From contig NZ_CALLDG010000086.1 in the NCBI RefSeq assembly GCF_937999985.1, positions 1-5,289 on the forward strand: a DNA stretch of 5,289 nucleotides, in the 5' to 3' direction. The translations under genes and the position numbers were made by a program. Origin of the DNA: an uncultured Corynebacterium sp. (GTDB taxonomy: Bacteria; Actinomycetota; Actinomycetes; Mycobacteriales; Mycobacteriaceae). Of this stretch, positions 1 to 5,289 are shown piece by piece; position 1 is the stretch's first letter; every line of letters begins with the position of its first letter. Under the pieces are notes generated by a model. The model worked only from the letters and a program-made list of their open reading frames with translations, was not told the DNA's origin and made no database searches.

Positions 1-1500
1 GTCGAAGTCCTCAGGGCCTCCGAATTCAACAACAATCTTGCCCTTTTTCTTTCCCATTTGGACACTGACCTTGGTCTCCAATGCATCGGAGGCATTATCC
101 ACCCAGTTGGAGACATCTTCGGGCAGTTGTTGGGGGTTGCGCCCAGGAACCTTTGTGCCACTAGCTGCCTTATCGCCTCGGTTCAGGAGGGTCACCGCTT
201 CCTCCGTGGCACGTACGCTCAATCCCTCGCTTACAACACGGGTAGCAAGCTTTTCCTGTTCCTCTGCGCCGCTCTTCAAGCCGAGCAAAGCACGAGCGTG
301 ACCTGCACTAAGGACTCCGGCGCCGACCCGTCGCTGCACGGATACAGGCAATTGGAGAAGGCGGATCATGTTAGTAATCAGAGGACGAGATCGACCGATC
401 TTCTTAGCCAGCTGTTCCTGGGTTACACCGAACTCCTCCATAAGCTGCTGATACGCCGCAGCTTCTTCCAGTGGATTCAACTGGACGCGGTGAATGTTCT
501 CCAGCAACGCGTCGCGCAGCATCTCATCGTCTGCGGTCTCGCGAACGATGGCGGGAATTACTTCGAAACCCGCTCTTTTGGCTGCACGGAGGCGTCGCTC
601 ACCCATAATGAGCTCATACGTGGAATCCTCGTCTGGGGCTCTGCGCACGACGATCGGCTGCATAAGCCCGAACTCCTTGATGGAGTGGACAAGCTCTTGA
701 AGGGCCTCCTCGTCGAACACCTCGCGGGGCTGCTTTGCATTTGTACGAATGGCATCGAGGGGGAGCTCTTGGTAGGTCGCCCCGAAATCGTCTTTCAATG
801 TTTCACGTGAAACATCCACGCCGCTCATAGTCGCGGAACGGCCCTCGCTGGCGTCGCGTTCCGCACCGGTAGCCTCTCGGACTACCGAACGCGAAGCGTC
901 ACTGTGACGTTTCGCATCCATACCCGAGGTACCACTTCGGGTCTCGCCAGGTCGGTCAAAAGTCGGCTTGTCAGAGTCACTTTGATCCGCTTGAGGGTTC
1001 ACAGGACTCTTCTGAGATTTTGCAGCGTCTTCTACCGGGCGATCATCTTTGCCGCCGTTAACGGACGGTGAGCCAGCATCGGCCTTATTTCCACCGATAC
1101 CGATACTCTTCCCGCTACCCAATACAATATCGGCTGCACCATCCCCAAGAGAGGGGCGAGCGGGTCCGCTCGGGATGAGCGATGCAAGACCTCGACCGAG
1201 TCCGCCCCGTCGAGAATTGCCTACAGCGTTAGGAGAAGGCATCTGCGGCTTTCGAGAGCCACCACTGGACTTGGTTGAACCCAGAGCTCGCCCCGCTTCC
1301 GATGCTAAGCTTCTACCAGCATTCTCGGGCAGCTTCGCGCCCGCCGGCTTCTTCTTCAGCAACGGACTCTCCTGACTCTGAGGTGAATTGGCCACATCGT
1401 GAGGCCCTGAAACTTTACGCGAATCCTTCGGAACGCTACTTTCGGCGGATTTTAAAACTTTTTTCGACAGTTTGGAATCCTTTTTATTGCGTTTACCCAC
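1..1500 (-). CDS. parB: Chromosome partitioning protein ParB (Spo0J family), 3' end cut by the window edge
   Basis: ParB is the CTP-dependent DNA clamp that loads at parS, spreads over the origin region and stimulates the ParA ATPase. The frame is open for exactly 500 codons from GTG at 1500 to base 1. The ParA-interacting motif GLGRGLASLIP is at residues 100-110. A hydrophilic linker of about 130 residues follows, then the ParB N-terminal domain from about residue 243, with the CTP-binding GERRLRAA motif at 300-307 and ENIHR at 334-338. The helix-turn-helix is around 358-380 and GHARALLGL at 400-408. The last visible residues (about 478-500) belong to the C-terminal dimerisation domain, so perhaps 10-25 residues are missing. 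The GTG start has AGGG at 1513-1510 and lies 2 bases after the parA stop, suggesting coupled translation. The motif at 100-110 normally lies within the first 20 or so residues, so a later start at ATG 1242 (residue 87) is possible. The upstream stretch is open but low in complexity, rich in Lys and Ser. Confidence 0.96.
   Translation of the reverse strand, partial: MGKRNKKDSKLSKKVLKSAESSVPKDSRKVSGPHDVANSPQSQESPLLKKKPAGAKLPENAGRSLASEAGRALGSTKSSGGSRKPQMPSPNAVGNSRRGGLGRGLASLIPSGPARPSLGDGAADIVLGSGKSIGIGGNKADAGSPSVNGGKDDRPVEDAAKSQKSPVNPQADQSDSDKPTFDRPGETRSGTSGMDAKRHSDASRSVVREATGAERDASEGRSATMSGVDVSRETLKDDFGATYQELPLDAIRTNAKQPREVFDEEALQELVHSIKEFGLMQPIVVRRAPDEDSTYELIMGERRLRAAKRAGFEVIPAIVRETADDEMLRDALLENIHRVQLNPLEEAAAYQQLMEEFGVTQEQLAKKIGRSRPLITNMIRLLQLPVSVQRRVGAGVLSAGHARALLGLKSGAEEQEKLATRVVSEGLSVRATEEAVTLLNRGDKAASGTKVPGRNPQQLPEDVSNWVDNASDALETKVSVQMGKKKGKIVVEFGGPEDFD
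799..814. promoter_or_regulatory. parS: parS site inside parB
   Basis: Perfect 16-bp palindrome TGTTTCACGTGAAACA, the canonical ParB loading site. It lies within the parB coding region, in codons 229-234 (D-V-S-R-E-T), in the linker ahead of the conserved ParB domain. A parS inside the parB/spo0J gene is also known from Bacillus subtilis. The site has the same core as the other three in this window. Confidence 0.97.
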
Positions 1501-1502
1501 TA

Positions 1503-2441
1503 TTAAACACCCTGATCATGAAGTTCTGGGGCAATTCCAATAGGCGCGGTTTCCAATGTCGGTAGGTAATCGCCGCGCTGAGCAAATTCCTTCGCTGCGT
1601 CATAATAGGCAAGCGCGCCAGGGGCGCCGCCGTCGTACTGCAGGACTGTCATGTTGTAACTCGGAGCCTCAGATACCTTCACGTTACGCGGAATATGGTT
1701 ATCCAAAACCACGGATCCGAAGTGAGTTCGAACATCGTCACTGACGTTCTGGGACAGTCGTGTACGACCATCATACATCGTTAAAAGTACGCCCGAAATA
1801 TGCAGGTTCGGGTTCAGGTTCTCGCGAATCATTGCGATATTGTCGATCAACTGGCTTACGCCTTCCAGGGCGTAGTACTCGCACTGAATTGGGATCAGTA
1901 CTTCATCCACGGCCGTCATTGCGTTAATCGTGAGTAGCCCGAGGGAAGGGGGGCAGTCAATGAACACGTAATCGAAACCGTGCTCTTCGATCCACTCGTC
2001 GCTGAGCGCGGAGGAAAGTCGATACTCACGTCGAACTTCGTTAACCAGATTAATTTCGGCTCCGGCCAGATCGATGGTGGCTGGCACGCAGAAGATACTC
2101 TCGTTCTCGTCGTTGCCCTGCATTACTTCATCGACAGACATCTCATTCAGCAGTACCTCATAAGACGAAGGCGTGCCGACATGATGCACCGCATCAAGTG
2201 CCGTCGATGCGTTGCCTTGAGGATCCAGGTCGATAACGAGCACCTTCATGCCCAAAAGGGAGAGGGACCACGCCAAGTTAACAGTAGAGGTCGTTTTGCC
2301 CACGCCACCCTTTTGGTTAGCAATGGTGATCTTCCTGCACTTCTCCGGCCTCGGAAGTTTGTTCCGATTCGGGTTCTTCAAGCGCGCAGCTTGTTGGGCA
2401 GCCCGCCCGATGGGTGTTTCATCCATGTCGAAGGTCGACAT
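1503..2441 (-). CDS. parA: Chromosome partitioning ATPase ParA (Soj family)
   Basis: ParA is a deviant Walker ATPase. Its ATP-bound dimer binds nonspecific DNA, and ParB-stimulated hydrolysis drives origin segregation. The 312-residue protein has an N-terminal extension of about 37 residues carrying TPIGRAA (9-15), seen in actinobacterial ParA. The deviant Walker A KGGVGKTT is at 44-51, with the signature lysine K44 and K49. Walker A' IDLDPQGN is at 70-77 and Walker B YVFIDCPPS at 158-166. The C-terminal half has DGRTRLS and IPRNVKVSEAPSYN, both typical of chromosomal ParA; there is no plasmid-type HTH domain. The ATG at 2441 follows directly on an in-frame TAG, so no upstream start exists in this frame; AGGA at 2455-2452 is a modest ribosome binding site. 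It sits 97 bases after rsmG with a parS between them, and 2 bases before parB, with which it probably shares an mRNA. Confidence 0.98.
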   Translation of the reverse strand: MSTFDMDETPIGRAAQQAARLKNPNRNKLPRPEKCRKITIANQKGGVGKTTSTVNLAWSLSLLGMKVLVIDLDPQGNASTALDAVHHVGTPSSYEVLLNEMSVDEVMQGNDENESIFCVPATIDLAGAEINLVNEVRREYRLSSALSDEWIEEHGFDYVFIDCPPSLGLLTINAMTAVDEVLIPIQCEYYALEGVSQLIDNIAMIRENLNPNLHISGVLLTMYDGRTRLSQNVSDDVRTHFGSVVLDNHIPRNVKVSEAPSYNMTVLQYDGGAPGALAYYDAAKEFAQRGDYLPTLETAPIGIAPELHDQGV

Positions 2442-2470
2442 CTATGTCCAATCCTGAAGTCAAAAGATGA

Positions 2471-2486
2471 TGTTTCACGTGAAACA
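2471..2486. promoter_or_regulatory. parS: parS site between rsmG and parA
   Basis: Perfect TGTTTCACGTGAAACA, extended by one GA/TC pair on each side to a 20-bp palindrome at 2469-2488. It is centred about 37 bases upstream of the parA start, in the 97-base rsmG-parA gap. ParB loaded here could affect transcription or translation entry into parA, but that is inference. No convincing -10/-35 pair for parA was seen in this gap. Confidence 0.97.
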
Positions 2487-2538
2487 TCGAGGTGTATGTA
2501 AAGGATAGATCAGCCTCAAAGAGGCCACAATGAGAGCC

Positions 2539-3207
2539 CTACTTGATGCGCGGAATAGTAATCACGTGTGTAGGTTCCGCTACCTTAGACTCGCCTACAA
2601 TCTGGATGGTTCCATCGCCTCCACCGGCCTTAGCAATCTCTTTGGCGTCTCGCTCGAGTTCCTCTGCGACCGAACCACCCTTGAGGGCCTTCATCGCTCC
2701 ACCAACGCGCACCAGGGGCAGCGACCAACGAGTAAGTTTACCGAGCGGTGCCACAGCTCGAGACGTAGCAACGTCTGCACCGCCCAAGGCCTTAACTACA
2801 TCTGGCTCTTCGGCACGACCGCGGACCACCTCGCATCCCAGATCGAGTTGGTCATTGATTTCGGACAGGAAGTTATAGCGTCGTAGCAGTGGCTCCAGCA
2901 GCTGAACCTTCAGATCCGGACGCGCGATGGCCAACGGGATACCTGGTAGACCAGCACCGGAACCAATATCGACAACACGGCATCCCTCATCAATAACTTC
3001 CCCAAGGACAGCGGAGTTAAGTACATGCCGTTCCCAGATACGGGGAACCTCACGTGGGCCTAGTAACCCTCTTTCAATGCCGGCCGTTGCCAAGAACTCC
3101 GCGTACTCCCGGGCAAGGGGAAAACGATCGCCGAAAATCGCCTGTGCGGCCTCTGGAGGTTCGCCTAGTTCCGGGCTTTGAGTATTCACGTCGTCTCGAT
3201 TTGCCAT
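2539..3207 (-). CDS. rsmG: 16S rRNA (guanine527-N7)-methyltransferase RsmG (GidB)
   Basis: RsmG methylates N7 of G527 in the 530 loop of 16S rRNA using S-adenosylmethionine; its loss gives low-level streptomycin resistance in several bacteria. The 222-residue protein shows family hallmarks in order: GPREVPRIWERHVLNS (50-65), SAM-binding motif VVDIGSGAGLPGIPLA (78-93), the acidic end of the next strand in LLEPLLRRYNFL (103-114), SRAVAPL (149-155) and ALKGG (174-178). The length is normal. The ATG at 3207 is preceded immediately by in-frame TAG and has AAGGAG at 3220-3215, 7 bases upstream, so the start is secure. The gene is the first of a unit running into parA and parB: an intrinsic terminator lies upstream, after yidC, and none is obvious downstream. 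Its pairing with parAB is conserved in many bacteria, but no partition role is known for it. Confidence 0.97.
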   Translation of the reverse strand: MANRDDVNTQSPELGEPPEAAQAIFGDRFPLAREYAEFLATAGIERGLLGPREVPRIWERHVLNSAVLGEVIDEGCRVVDIGSGAGLPGIPLAIARPDLKVQLLEPLLRRYNFLSEINDQLDLGCEVVRGRAEEPDVVKALGGADVATSRAVAPLGKLTRWSLPLVRVGGAMKALKGGSVAEELERDAKEIAKAGGGDGTIQIVGESKVAEPTHVITIPRIK

Positions 3208-3214
3208 CTAGACA

Positions 3215-3220
3215 CTCCTT
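3215..3220 (-). promoter_or_regulatory. Ribosome binding site of rsmG
   Basis: AAGGAG on the minus strand, 7 bases ahead of the rsmG ATG. This is the best Shine-Dalgarno match in the window and fixes the rsmG start together with the in-frame stop just before it. Confidence 0.8.
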
Positions 3221-3242
3221 CAACGCTGGGAGGTAGGGGCGA

Positions 3243-3258
3243 TGTTTCACGTGAAACA
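3243..3258. promoter_or_regulatory. parS: parS site, rsmG-proximal copy of a pair
   Basis: Perfect TGTTTCACGTGAAACA, 36 bp centre to centre from the next parS at 3279-3294. It lies 35 bases upstream of the rsmG start, downstream of the candidate -10 element, so it would fall in the 5' leader of the rsmG-parA-parB mRNA. Its right half also forms one arm of a longer palindrome at 3251-3274. Confidence 0.97.
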
Positions 3259-3274
3259 ATCCGGATTGTTCCAC
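3251..3274. repeat. 24-bp near-perfect palindrome joining a parS half to a degenerate half-site
   Basis: Reading outward from the centre between 3262 and 3263, 11 of 12 base pairs match; only 3254/3271 differs (A against C). The inner 16 bp, AACAATCCGGATTGTT at 3255-3270, are a perfect palindrome. The left arm is the right half of parS (GTGAAACA, 3251-3258), the middle is ATCCGGAT, and the right arm is TGTTCCAC (3267-3274), a 7-of-8 match to the left half of parS. It may be an extra ParB contact, a site for another regulator, or a relic of parS duplication. The structure is directly visible; any function is inference. Confidence 0.75.
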
Positions 3275-3278
3275 ACGA

Positions 3279-3294
3279 TGTTTCACGTGAAACA
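3279..3294. promoter_or_regulatory. parS: parS site, distal copy of the pair upstream of rsmG
   Basis: Perfect TGTTTCACGTGAAACA. Together with the copy at 3243-3258 it makes a two-site cluster only 36 bp apart, in the gap between the yidC terminator and rsmG. It lies a little over 20 bases downstream of the proposed -10 hexamer of the rsmG unit. Confidence 0.97.
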
Positions 3295-3316
3295 TTCGGC
3301 TTCTATTACTCCGCCT

Positions 3317-3322
3317 ATTCTA
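3317..3322 (-). promoter_or_regulatory. Candidate -10 element for the rsmG-parA-parB unit
   Basis: Minus-strand TAGAAT, within TATAGAAT, matches the corynebacterial -10 consensus TAnaaT. It lies between the yidC terminator and rsmG, where a new promoter is expected. No good -35 hexamer is found 16-18 bases upstream, which is common in corynebacteria but weakens the call. Transcription would start near 3310, giving a leader of about 100 bases that contains both parS sites. Confidence 0.4.
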
Positions 3323-3394
3323 TAGCCCGTTGACCTCAAAGCAGCACCCGAGTCTCCTAGCCGCGAACGGCTGGTGCAGAAAACATTGGGCAAA

Positions 3395-3424
3395 CAAAAA
3401 ACCGCCACCACAACGGTGACGGTT
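3395..3424 (-). terminator. Intrinsic terminator after yidC
   Basis: On the minus strand, AACCGTCACC (3424-3415) pairs with GGTGGCGGTT (3409-3400) across a 5-base loop (3414-3410). All ten pairs form, one of them a G-U wobble. A run of six T follows on the minus strand (3401-3396, the first two within the stem end). It begins 15 bases after the yidC stop and should end the rnpA-yidD-yidC transcript. Confidence 0.9.
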
Positions 3425-3439
3425 CAACGCGGTTAGGGG

Positions 3440-4414
3440 CTACTTCCGCTTCTTACCCTTCTTCTTCGGGTTATCCGGACGGGCGCCGACCTTCGGAGCA
3501 GAGGTGCGCTTGGAAGCGGCGATGGCTTCCTTCTCCGCCTCCTCCTCAGCATCCATCTTCTTGTAGAGGAAGTACTGCTGCAGGTAGGACCACGTCATGT
3601 TGGTAGCCATGTACAGAGCAAGACCAACCTGCCAAGCAAAGCCACCCATCAGGTACAGAACAGGCATGACCCACAGCATCAGCTTTTGCATCATGTCCAT
3701 CTGCATCTGAGACTGCATGGCCTTAGGGTCGTTCGCCTTAATCGGATTCTCCGCACGGCGCTTAGCAGCGCGATCCATAGACATGCGGGCCGAGAAGTGC
3801 ATCAGCACAGAAGCCAGCAGCATCAGCGGGACAACGACCAAGATGATGTTGGTTCGGGTGAAGTCCACGTGACCATCCGCGGAGAACGCGCGGTAGTTGG
3901 CCGGGTCCATAGAGATAAAGCCGGACAGGGGAGTGCCGAAGATACGAGCGTCCAGGAAGGACTGAACCTCGTCCACACCGAAGAAGTAGTTCGGCGTACT
4001 ACGAGTCTCTTCAACCGTCATTCCAAGCTGACCCACACCGGTGCCCGTGCGGTTGAAGGAACGAAGCACGTGGAACAGACCAAGGAAAATCGGCATCTGC
4101 ACAAGCATCGGCAGGCAGGAAGCCAACGGGTTTACGCCCATTTCCTTCTGCAGCTTGCGCATCTCAATCGCCAGGGTCTGGCGATCGTTCTTGTACTTGC
4201 GCTGCAGCTCCTGCATCTTTGGCTGCATTTCTTGCATCTTGCGGCTGGAACGCAGCTGATTAGCCATCGGCTTCACCAAGAGAATACGAATGGTGAACAC
4301 GAGGAACATGATTGCCAGCGCCCAAGTGATGCCCGAATCTGGGCTCAGGACGTAGCTGAACAGCTTATGCCAGAACCACAAAACGCCGGACACTGGATAA
4401 TAAATAAAATCCAT
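3440..4414 (-). CDS. yidC: Membrane protein insertase YidC (Oxa1 family)
   Basis: YidC inserts and folds inner-membrane proteins, alone or with SecYEG. The 324-residue protein has the Gram-positive-type layout without the large N-terminal extracytoplasmic domain. After a hydrophobic N-terminal region (3-23), TM1 (about 29-48) carries R43, matching the conserved groove arginine. A charged cytoplasmic hairpin with coiled-coil character follows (50-92). TM2 (about 97-118) contains NPLASCLPMLVQMPIFLGLF, then an extracytoplasmic loop of about 70 residues, TM3 (189-207), TM4 (243-260) and TM5 (261-283). There is no lipobox. The Lys/Arg-rich tail, ending KKKGKKRK, fits ribosome docking. The ATG at 4414 has AGGAG at 4434-4430, but with a long 15-base spacing; no other in-frame start codon lies between. 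The gene is 87 bases after yidD and is closed by an intrinsic terminator. No jag/khpB gene follows, unlike in many Firmicutes and mycobacteria. Confidence 0.97.
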   Translation of the reverse strand: MDFIYYPVSGVLWFWHKLFSYVLSPDSGITWALAIMFLVFTIRILLVKPMANQLRSSRKMQEMQPKMQELQRKYKNDRQTLAIEMRKLQKEMGVNPLASCLPMLVQMPIFLGLFHVLRSFNRTGTGVGQLGMTVEETRSTPNYFFGVDEVQSFLDARIFGTPLSGFISMDPANYRAFSADGHVDFTRTNIILVVVPLMLLASVLMHFSARMSMDRAAKRRAENPIKANDPKAMQSQMQMDMMQKLMLWVMPVLYLMGGFAWQVGLALYMATNMTWSYLQQYFLYKKMDAEEEAEKEAIAASKRTSAPKVGARPDNPKKKGKKRK

Positions 4415-4450
4415 GGCGACTCGAGGTTTCTCCTGAAATTGATCTATTAA

Positions 4451-4463
4451 GGCCCGTAGGGCC
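4451..4463 (-). other. GC-rich hairpin in the yidD-yidC gap
   Basis: GGCCC and GGGCC arms around a 3-base loop, followed on the minus strand by TTAATAG. The 5-bp stem and the lack of a proper T run make it a poor terminator. It could attenuate or stabilise the yidC end of the message. It lies about 16 bases ahead of the yidC Shine-Dalgarno sequence. Confidence 0.3.
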
Positions 4464-4501
4464 GGCGCCGCCGATAGTTGGCGTCTAACAAAGGAACACA
4501 G

Positions 4502-4909
4502 CTAGCGGCGTCGCCCGCCCCACGAGCACAGGGGACGACGAGGCGGGACAGGATCCCAACCTCCCGGATGCCAAGGCCCACAGCGGGCCAAACGACCCAA
4601 CGCGAGAAGCGACCCCTTAATCAGGCCATGGCGGCCAATAGCGGTTAAGGCGTAGTTGCTGCACGTAGGATCAAAACGGCATGTTGGCCCCATTTTAAGG
4701 GGTGACACATAACTTTGGTAACCAAGGATCAATCGGCGAGCCATTCGAGTCCCGACCCCCGGCCGGCCATTACGGCCATCTCGGTCATCATGACCCTTAC
4801 CACCATTACGACCATCACTAGTGGTAGTCGCATCACCATTGGGCGAGGGCTCGCTAGTGGGGGAGTGGCCACTAGTGGGCGAGGGCTCGTCGGATGCAGC
4901 TACGCACAT
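4502..4909 (-). CDS. yidD: Membrane protein insertion efficiency factor YidD, with N-terminal extension
   Basis: YidD is a small membrane-associated protein that helps YidC-dependent insertion. From ATG 4909 the product is 135 residues. The conserved core occupies about 56-122: YQSYVSP (64-70), CRFDPTCSNYA (77-87) with its paired cysteines, RHG (93-95) and CGPWHPGGWDPVP (110-122). An Arg-rich tail follows. Family members are usually 70-100 residues, so the first 55 residues are extra: three 6-residue Ser/Pro/Thr repeats (7-24) and a Gly/Asn/Arg stretch with DGRNG twice (32-36, 44-48). GAGGAG at 4925-4920 supports a start at ATG 4909 or GTG 4912, overlapping the end of rnpA by about 38 bases and suggesting translational coupling. 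The alternative is ATG 4744, giving an 80-residue protein of ordinary length but with only a distant G-rich stretch as ribosome binding site. The family is certain; the start is not. Confidence 0.88.
   Translation of the reverse strand: MCVAASDEPSPTSGHSPTSEPSPNGDATTTSDGRNGGKGHDDRDGRNGRPGVGTRMARRLILGYQSYVSPLKMGPTCRFDPTCSNYALTAIGRHGLIKGSLLALGRLARCGPWHPGGWDPVPPRRPLCSWGGRRR
4767..4816 (-). repeat. Two 14-bp direct repeats in the yidD extension
   Basis: The 14-mers at 4767-4780 and 4803-4816 differ at one base and are exactly 36 bp apart, so both encode DGRNG in the yidD frame. A spacing that is a multiple of three supports this stretch being translated. Confidence 0.6.
4836..4889 (-). repeat. 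Three 18-bp tandem repeats across the rnpA-yidD junction
   Basis: The units are 4836-4853, 4854-4871 and 4872-4889. The first and third match at 16 of 18 bases and share GGGCGAGGGCTCG; the middle one is more divergent. In the yidD frame they encode DEPSPT, SGHSPT and SEPSPN. In the rnpA frame the unit at 4872-4889 encodes the last residues and the TAG stop. The array looks like local slippage or duplication. Confidence 0.8.
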
Positions 4910-5273
4910 CACCAACCAACTCCTCAAAGCTCGCAGTGGCGCTCTTAGGCAACGCGCGGATCACTACCGTGGTGCCGGCGGGGAACTCCAGGCTGCCTTC
5001 CATCAGCCCTTCGTCCAACACGGCACGGAAGGCATGGCGGAGCTTCCGCGAGGTATTATGCCTGGTCACGGCGTTGCCGACCGCTTTCGAAACCACTAGC
5101 CCCATGCGTGGCCCGACTGTCGCCCCCTCCTGCAACGGCAGCGGAAGCTCTTCGGCTCCGCCGCCACCCGCCAAAACGTGAACCACCACAGTGCGGCTGC
5201 CCTTCTTCCGACCCTTCCGTATCGTCTGCCCAAACAAGGCAGTCGACCGAAGCCGGTGCTGGGGAGCTAGCAC
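4872..5273 (-). CDS. rnpA: Ribonuclease P protein component RnpA
   Basis: RnpA is the protein subunit of RNase P; it binds the catalytic RNA and the 5' leader of precursor tRNA. The 133-residue basic protein begins MLAPQHRLRSTALFGQTIRKG, with the N-terminal helix and the phenylalanine of the family. GLVVSKAVGNAVTRHNTSRKLRHAFR (split here as GLVVSKAVGNAV at 58-69 and TRHNTSRKLRHAFR at 70-83) is the RNA-binding RNR-like region in its actinobacterial form; actinobacterial members carry H where others have N/R. The C-terminal strand TTVVIRALP is followed by the final helix. The start is GTG at 5273, with AAAGAG at 5287-5282 as ribosome binding site; the 16 bases above hold no other in-frame start. 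rpmH is expected just off the right edge. The 3' end overlaps yidD and lies in an 18-bp repeat. Confidence 0.95.
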   Translation of the reverse strand: MLAPQHRLRSTALFGQTIRKGRKKGSRTVVVHVLAGGGGAEELPLPLQEGATVGPRMGLVVSKAVGNAVTRHNTSRKLRHAFRAVLDEGLMEGSLEFPAGTTVVIRALPKSATASFEELVGDVRSCIRRALAH

Positions 5274-5289
5274 TGTGGTGGCTCTTTCC

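Noticed and set aside
95..103. TTATCCACC, one base away from a DnaA box
   Set aside because: It is isolated, lies in parB codons for W-V-D-N, and has no neighbouring boxes or AT-rich region; there is no replication origin in the window.
58..810. A 250-codon open frame on the plus strand
   Set aside because: It lies wholly antisense to conserved parB sequence, shows no recognisable motif, and ends in the TGA formed within the parS palindrome. It is a shadow frame.
2415..2421. TGTTTCA resembling half of a parS
   Set aside because: The other half does not match, and the bases encode the conserved E-T-P of the ParA N-terminus.
2513..2525. Small hairpin (GCCTC/GAGGC) after rsmG, considered as a terminator
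   Set aside because: The stem is only 5 bp and no T run follows on the minus strand; rsmG and parA more likely share a transcript.
3074..3295. A 73-codon minus-strand frame beginning MFHVKH with the motif repeated
   Set aside because: The FHVKH motif is just the translation of parS sites, and the rest overlaps rsmG in another frame. This is a well-known annotation artefact near parS clusters.
3863..3872. CACGTG cores within genes (also near 2563 and 3053), considered as degenerate parS
   Set aside because: Only the central six to seven bases match; the TGTTT/AAACA arms are missing and all lie in coding sequence.
3686..4450. A 254-codon His-rich open frame on the plus strand
   Set aside because: It is antisense to yidC; the His and Gln content is the mirror of Met, Val and Leu codons in the insertase.

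Overview
The window is a piece of an actinobacterial chromosome next to the replication origin, most likely from Corynebacterium. All five genes lie on the minus strand, in the conserved order rnpA, yidD, yidC, rsmG (gidB), parA, parB as transcribed; that is six genes counting parB, whose 3' end is cut by the left edge. The genus call rests on three points: this gene order, a ParA carrying the actinobacterial TPIGRAA N-terminal motif, and a YidC without the large periplasmic domain of Gram-negative homologues. Base composition is moderately GC-rich. The species cannot be told from the sequence.

Layout from right to left, the direction of transcription. rnpA (5273-4872) encodes the RNase P protein. 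yidD (start about 4909, stop 4502) overlaps its 3' end and encodes a membrane-insertion helper with an unusual repeat-containing N-terminal extension. yidC (4414-3440) encodes the membrane insertase. A strong intrinsic terminator (3424-3395) follows. The 232-base gap from 3208 to 3439 holds this terminator, a candidate -10 element for the next unit, two perfect 16-bp parS sites and an additional palindrome between them. rsmG (3207-2539) encodes the 16S rRNA m7G527 methyltransferase. A 97-base gap with a third parS precedes parA (2441-1503), and parB starts 2 bases after the parA stop (GTG at 1500). A fourth parS lies inside parB.

Two jobs are combined here. rnpA, yidD and yidC belong to the RNA-processing and membrane-insertion group downstream of rpmH, which would lie just off the right edge. 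ParA, ParB and the four parS sites form the chromosome segregation system: ParB loads at parS and spreads, and ParA moves the origin. rsmG is grouped with parAB by position only.

No mobile element, CRISPR array, tRNA, rRNA or unknown gene system was found. This is essentially core chromosome. The items most worth a second look are the roughly 97-residue N-terminal extension and long linker of ParB, the phased parS half-sites upstream of rsmG, and the 18-bp tandem repeats that extend YidD and supply the stop codon of rnpA.
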